A stretch of DNA of 64,000 nt from Selaginella tamariscina (Eukaryota > Streptophyta > Lycopodiopsida > Selaginellales > Selaginellaceae): positions 124,001 through 188,000 of the forward strand of contig PUQB01000333.1 of the NCBI GenBank assembly GCA_003024785.1, in the 5' to 3' direction. Below the pieces are notes generated by a model. The model searched no databases and was not told where the DNA came from. It worked only from the letters and a program-made list of their open reading frames with translations. Of the stretch, positions 61,926-64,000 are shown piece after piece. The stretch's first letter is position 1. Each line of letters starts with the position of its first letter. Both the position numbers and the translations under genes were made by a program.

Positions 61926-63180
61926 CATGGAAGCAGGTGCAGTATATAAATATGATTTGTCAATTTCATTAAAAGATCTGTATACTCTGGTGGAGGACAT
62001 ACGAGAACATTTTGGTAAATTACAATAATATATTAAATAGTTCTTACTATTAAAAGTAGGAAGTTATTATGTTTAGGCCGTTAAAGTCAAAATAATTTAA
62101 ATTTAGCATTAACATTTAAGATTTTAACCATTATATTACAATAAAATTAACATAAAAACCTATCTTACAAAACTTAGATAATATTTATATAAAATATTTA
62201 TACATAAACAAGTTATGAAAAATAGAATAGAATCAAATAAATATATGTGAATGAAATAAATTAAATAAGAAACTACTAAATAATAAGATTATATATGTGT
62301 TTTTAAAATACATGTGTATGAAGTTCAAAAAATAATTCTAAAAACTTTAAAAAATATATATGTAAATAAGAAAGTTATAAGGAGTACATGTAATAAATAA
62401 ATAAAATACATATATATGTGAAATACATAAATTGAGAGTTGAAAAAATTGAATTAACAATTGTTTATAGACATTATATCTAAATCAAATCGAACGCTCTA
62501 TGAAAAGCACATAAGGAAACTTCTATAAATATATATCGCTTTGCATGTTTTACTGTGTACCAACACACAGACGCGCGCGCGCACTATGTATACACACATA
62601 CATATACGTATATGTATATATAAAAAACATACATATAACACATCTATATAGATGCATAAATAAAAATATAAAATAAACAATTAAAGGGAAATTCTAAATC
62701 TTGGGTTGAAACTTGAGTTCTGCTTTGTCAACCAATTATACTCGCATAATCAACAATACACACACACACATATATGTGTGGTGTGTGTGTGTGTGTGTGT
62801 GTAGTCAGCAGCTACAAAGAGATGGGGAGAAAGTCTGTATACTATGGACGTCTTTCCGATGGTTTAGAAGTTTCACTTGTCACAGGGTTTTACGATAGTT
62901 GACGCATGAGAGTGGTGTGTGTGTGTTTGTGTGTGTATGTGTGTGTGTGTGAGTGGGAATGGTGTGTGGCCGTGTTTCCTCTGTATTAGTATCATTCACT
63001 CATAACTAAGTGCATAATTTACTATGGTAAGTTAAAACATTGCACTAAAATATTAATATAGACTTATATAATATAAGCTTAATCTGTTTACATGTTTCAA
63101 ACATATTTGACATATATGTATGTATTATGTATAAATTACAAACTCGTTATTTTGACATATTATTTAATTAAGTATTGTTA
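61926..63180. other. Insertion inside the right arm, carrying a copy related to 48.46-48.94 kb
   Basis: About 62400-62910 resembles 48460-48935 in the same orientation: ACATAAATTGAGAGTTGAAA, ATATCTAAATCAAATCGAACGCT, ATCTATATAGATGCATAAATA, TCTGCTTTGTCAACC, TAGAAGTTTCAC. It contains (CA)/(GT) runs at 62757-62802 and 62914-62952. No gene is supported. Confidence 0.6.
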
Positions 63181-63925
63181 ATATATTTTAATTTTATATG
63201 CTTAAACAAAACTCAAACAAAAATAAATAAATTAAAATATTTTTTTAGTATATTACATCTATTTTTTAATATAAAATATTATTAATATATCTAATTTATT
63301 TATGATTGCCAATTCATATACTGCATTTTATTATGCTTGCAGGAATGTATCAAATAGGCTTTTGTTTAAATAACCTTTTGATATTAATCTTAATACATTT
63401 TGTTATGCTTTAGATATTTAAATTACAACTCGACCACTTTGTAAGATAGTTCTTGCATATAGCATAAAGATAAATTTATATAAATATACACTCTAGACAT
63501 CGTATACGCGTGTGACACGCAAGTTCCCAAACTTATATTTATAAACAACGAAAAAAAGGAGTTATATGACATTTTTCTGAATATGCACATCTATTCACCA
63601 TAAAACTTGATTTTAGAAAAAACTTTTATTTTTTAACAAATATAAAATTACACATCAAAGAGTTAGATACAATATGCAATCTTAAAAATTATACTTTAGA
63701 AATGGAACGTATCATAACGTTATTTATAAATTACATATTATTTAAATACTTTAATGATTAAAATTTAGCATTAGTAAAATCGTATCATTAATAAAAATCA
63801 AATAATTAAAACAAACACTACATCACAAATACAAAATGAAAGCATATTTAACTGAGCTTTGTTATATCAATATATAAGTTAATTGCACGTCAAAGAAAAT
63901 GAAAAAGGAAAGTACCTAATTCCTT
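63181..63925 (-). repeat. Large inverted repeat, right arm, outer part
   Basis: Complement of about 59560-60285: ATTGCCAATTCATATACTGC, CAACTCGACCACTTTGTAAG, GCATATTTAACTGAGCTTTG, GAAAGTACCTAA. The outer end coincides with the 5' flank of helicase-like copy 2 in the left arm. Confidence 0.85.
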
Positions 63926-64000
63926 TAATATTGTTTTCAAAGGATGTACCTTTTGCATATACCTTTACAATAAATATAACCTTCCTTAGGTCTGATAGAG

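Overview
This is nuclear DNA of a photosynthetic streptophyte, most likely a land plant. The evidence is split genes with GT-AG introns, a plastid-type FtsZ, a CrtI/CRTISO-family carotenoid-type oxidoreductase, a DnaJ-DUF3444 protein, and Copia, Gypsy and PIF/Harbinger elements. The sequence is very AT-rich and gene-poor, with much (TA), (CA/TG) and (TC/GA) simple sequence. I could not place the lineage more finely.

Layout: 1-0.23 kb holds the end of a Copia element. 2.77 kb carries a tRNA-Lys(UUU). 3.7-10.7 kb is a decayed Copia element (gag, protease, integrase, RT, RNase H, all plus strand), split by a small minus-strand LTR element of TRIM/LARD type with visible LTRs, primer-binding site and 5-bp target duplication (6818-8643). 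11.2-12.0 kb is copy A of an unidentified kinase-like family. 13.9-16.4 kb holds foldback repeats and an orphan copy of the family's upstream region. 20.4-21.5 kb is a Gypsy remnant. 22.4-24.3 kb (minus) is a DnaJ-DUF3444 gene. 28.66-31.43 kb is a nearly complete PIF/Harbinger element with TIRs and a TAT target duplication. 36.9-41.3 kb is a nine-exon CrtI-like gene, followed about 0.8 kb downstream, on the same strand, by an eight-exon plastid-type ftsZ (42.06-44.51 kb). 46.2-52.7 kb is an inverted duplication carrying kinase-like copies B (minus) and C (plus), with a degenerate helicase-like gene in the centre. A second copy of that helicase-like gene lies at 59.1-59.5 kb. 59.6-63.9 kb is a large interrupted inverted repeat. 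The remaining sequence is AT-rich and without recognisable genes.

Almost every recognisable gene, including ftsZ and the CrtI-like gene, carries single-base frameshifts, often at short homopolymers, while amino-acid motifs and splice sites on both sides stay intact. That pattern fits residual long-read consensus errors at least as well as true pseudogenisation, so most 'broken' calls here should be treated as provisional. Kinase-like copy C is the clear exception: it has lost whole blocks, including the IDFG-like motif.

The two plastid genes (CrtI-like and FtsZ) are co-oriented neighbours, but nothing shows co-regulation. The most unusual content is the small unidentified kinase-like family, spread with its leader intron and upstream region as three gene copies plus orphan upstream copies.
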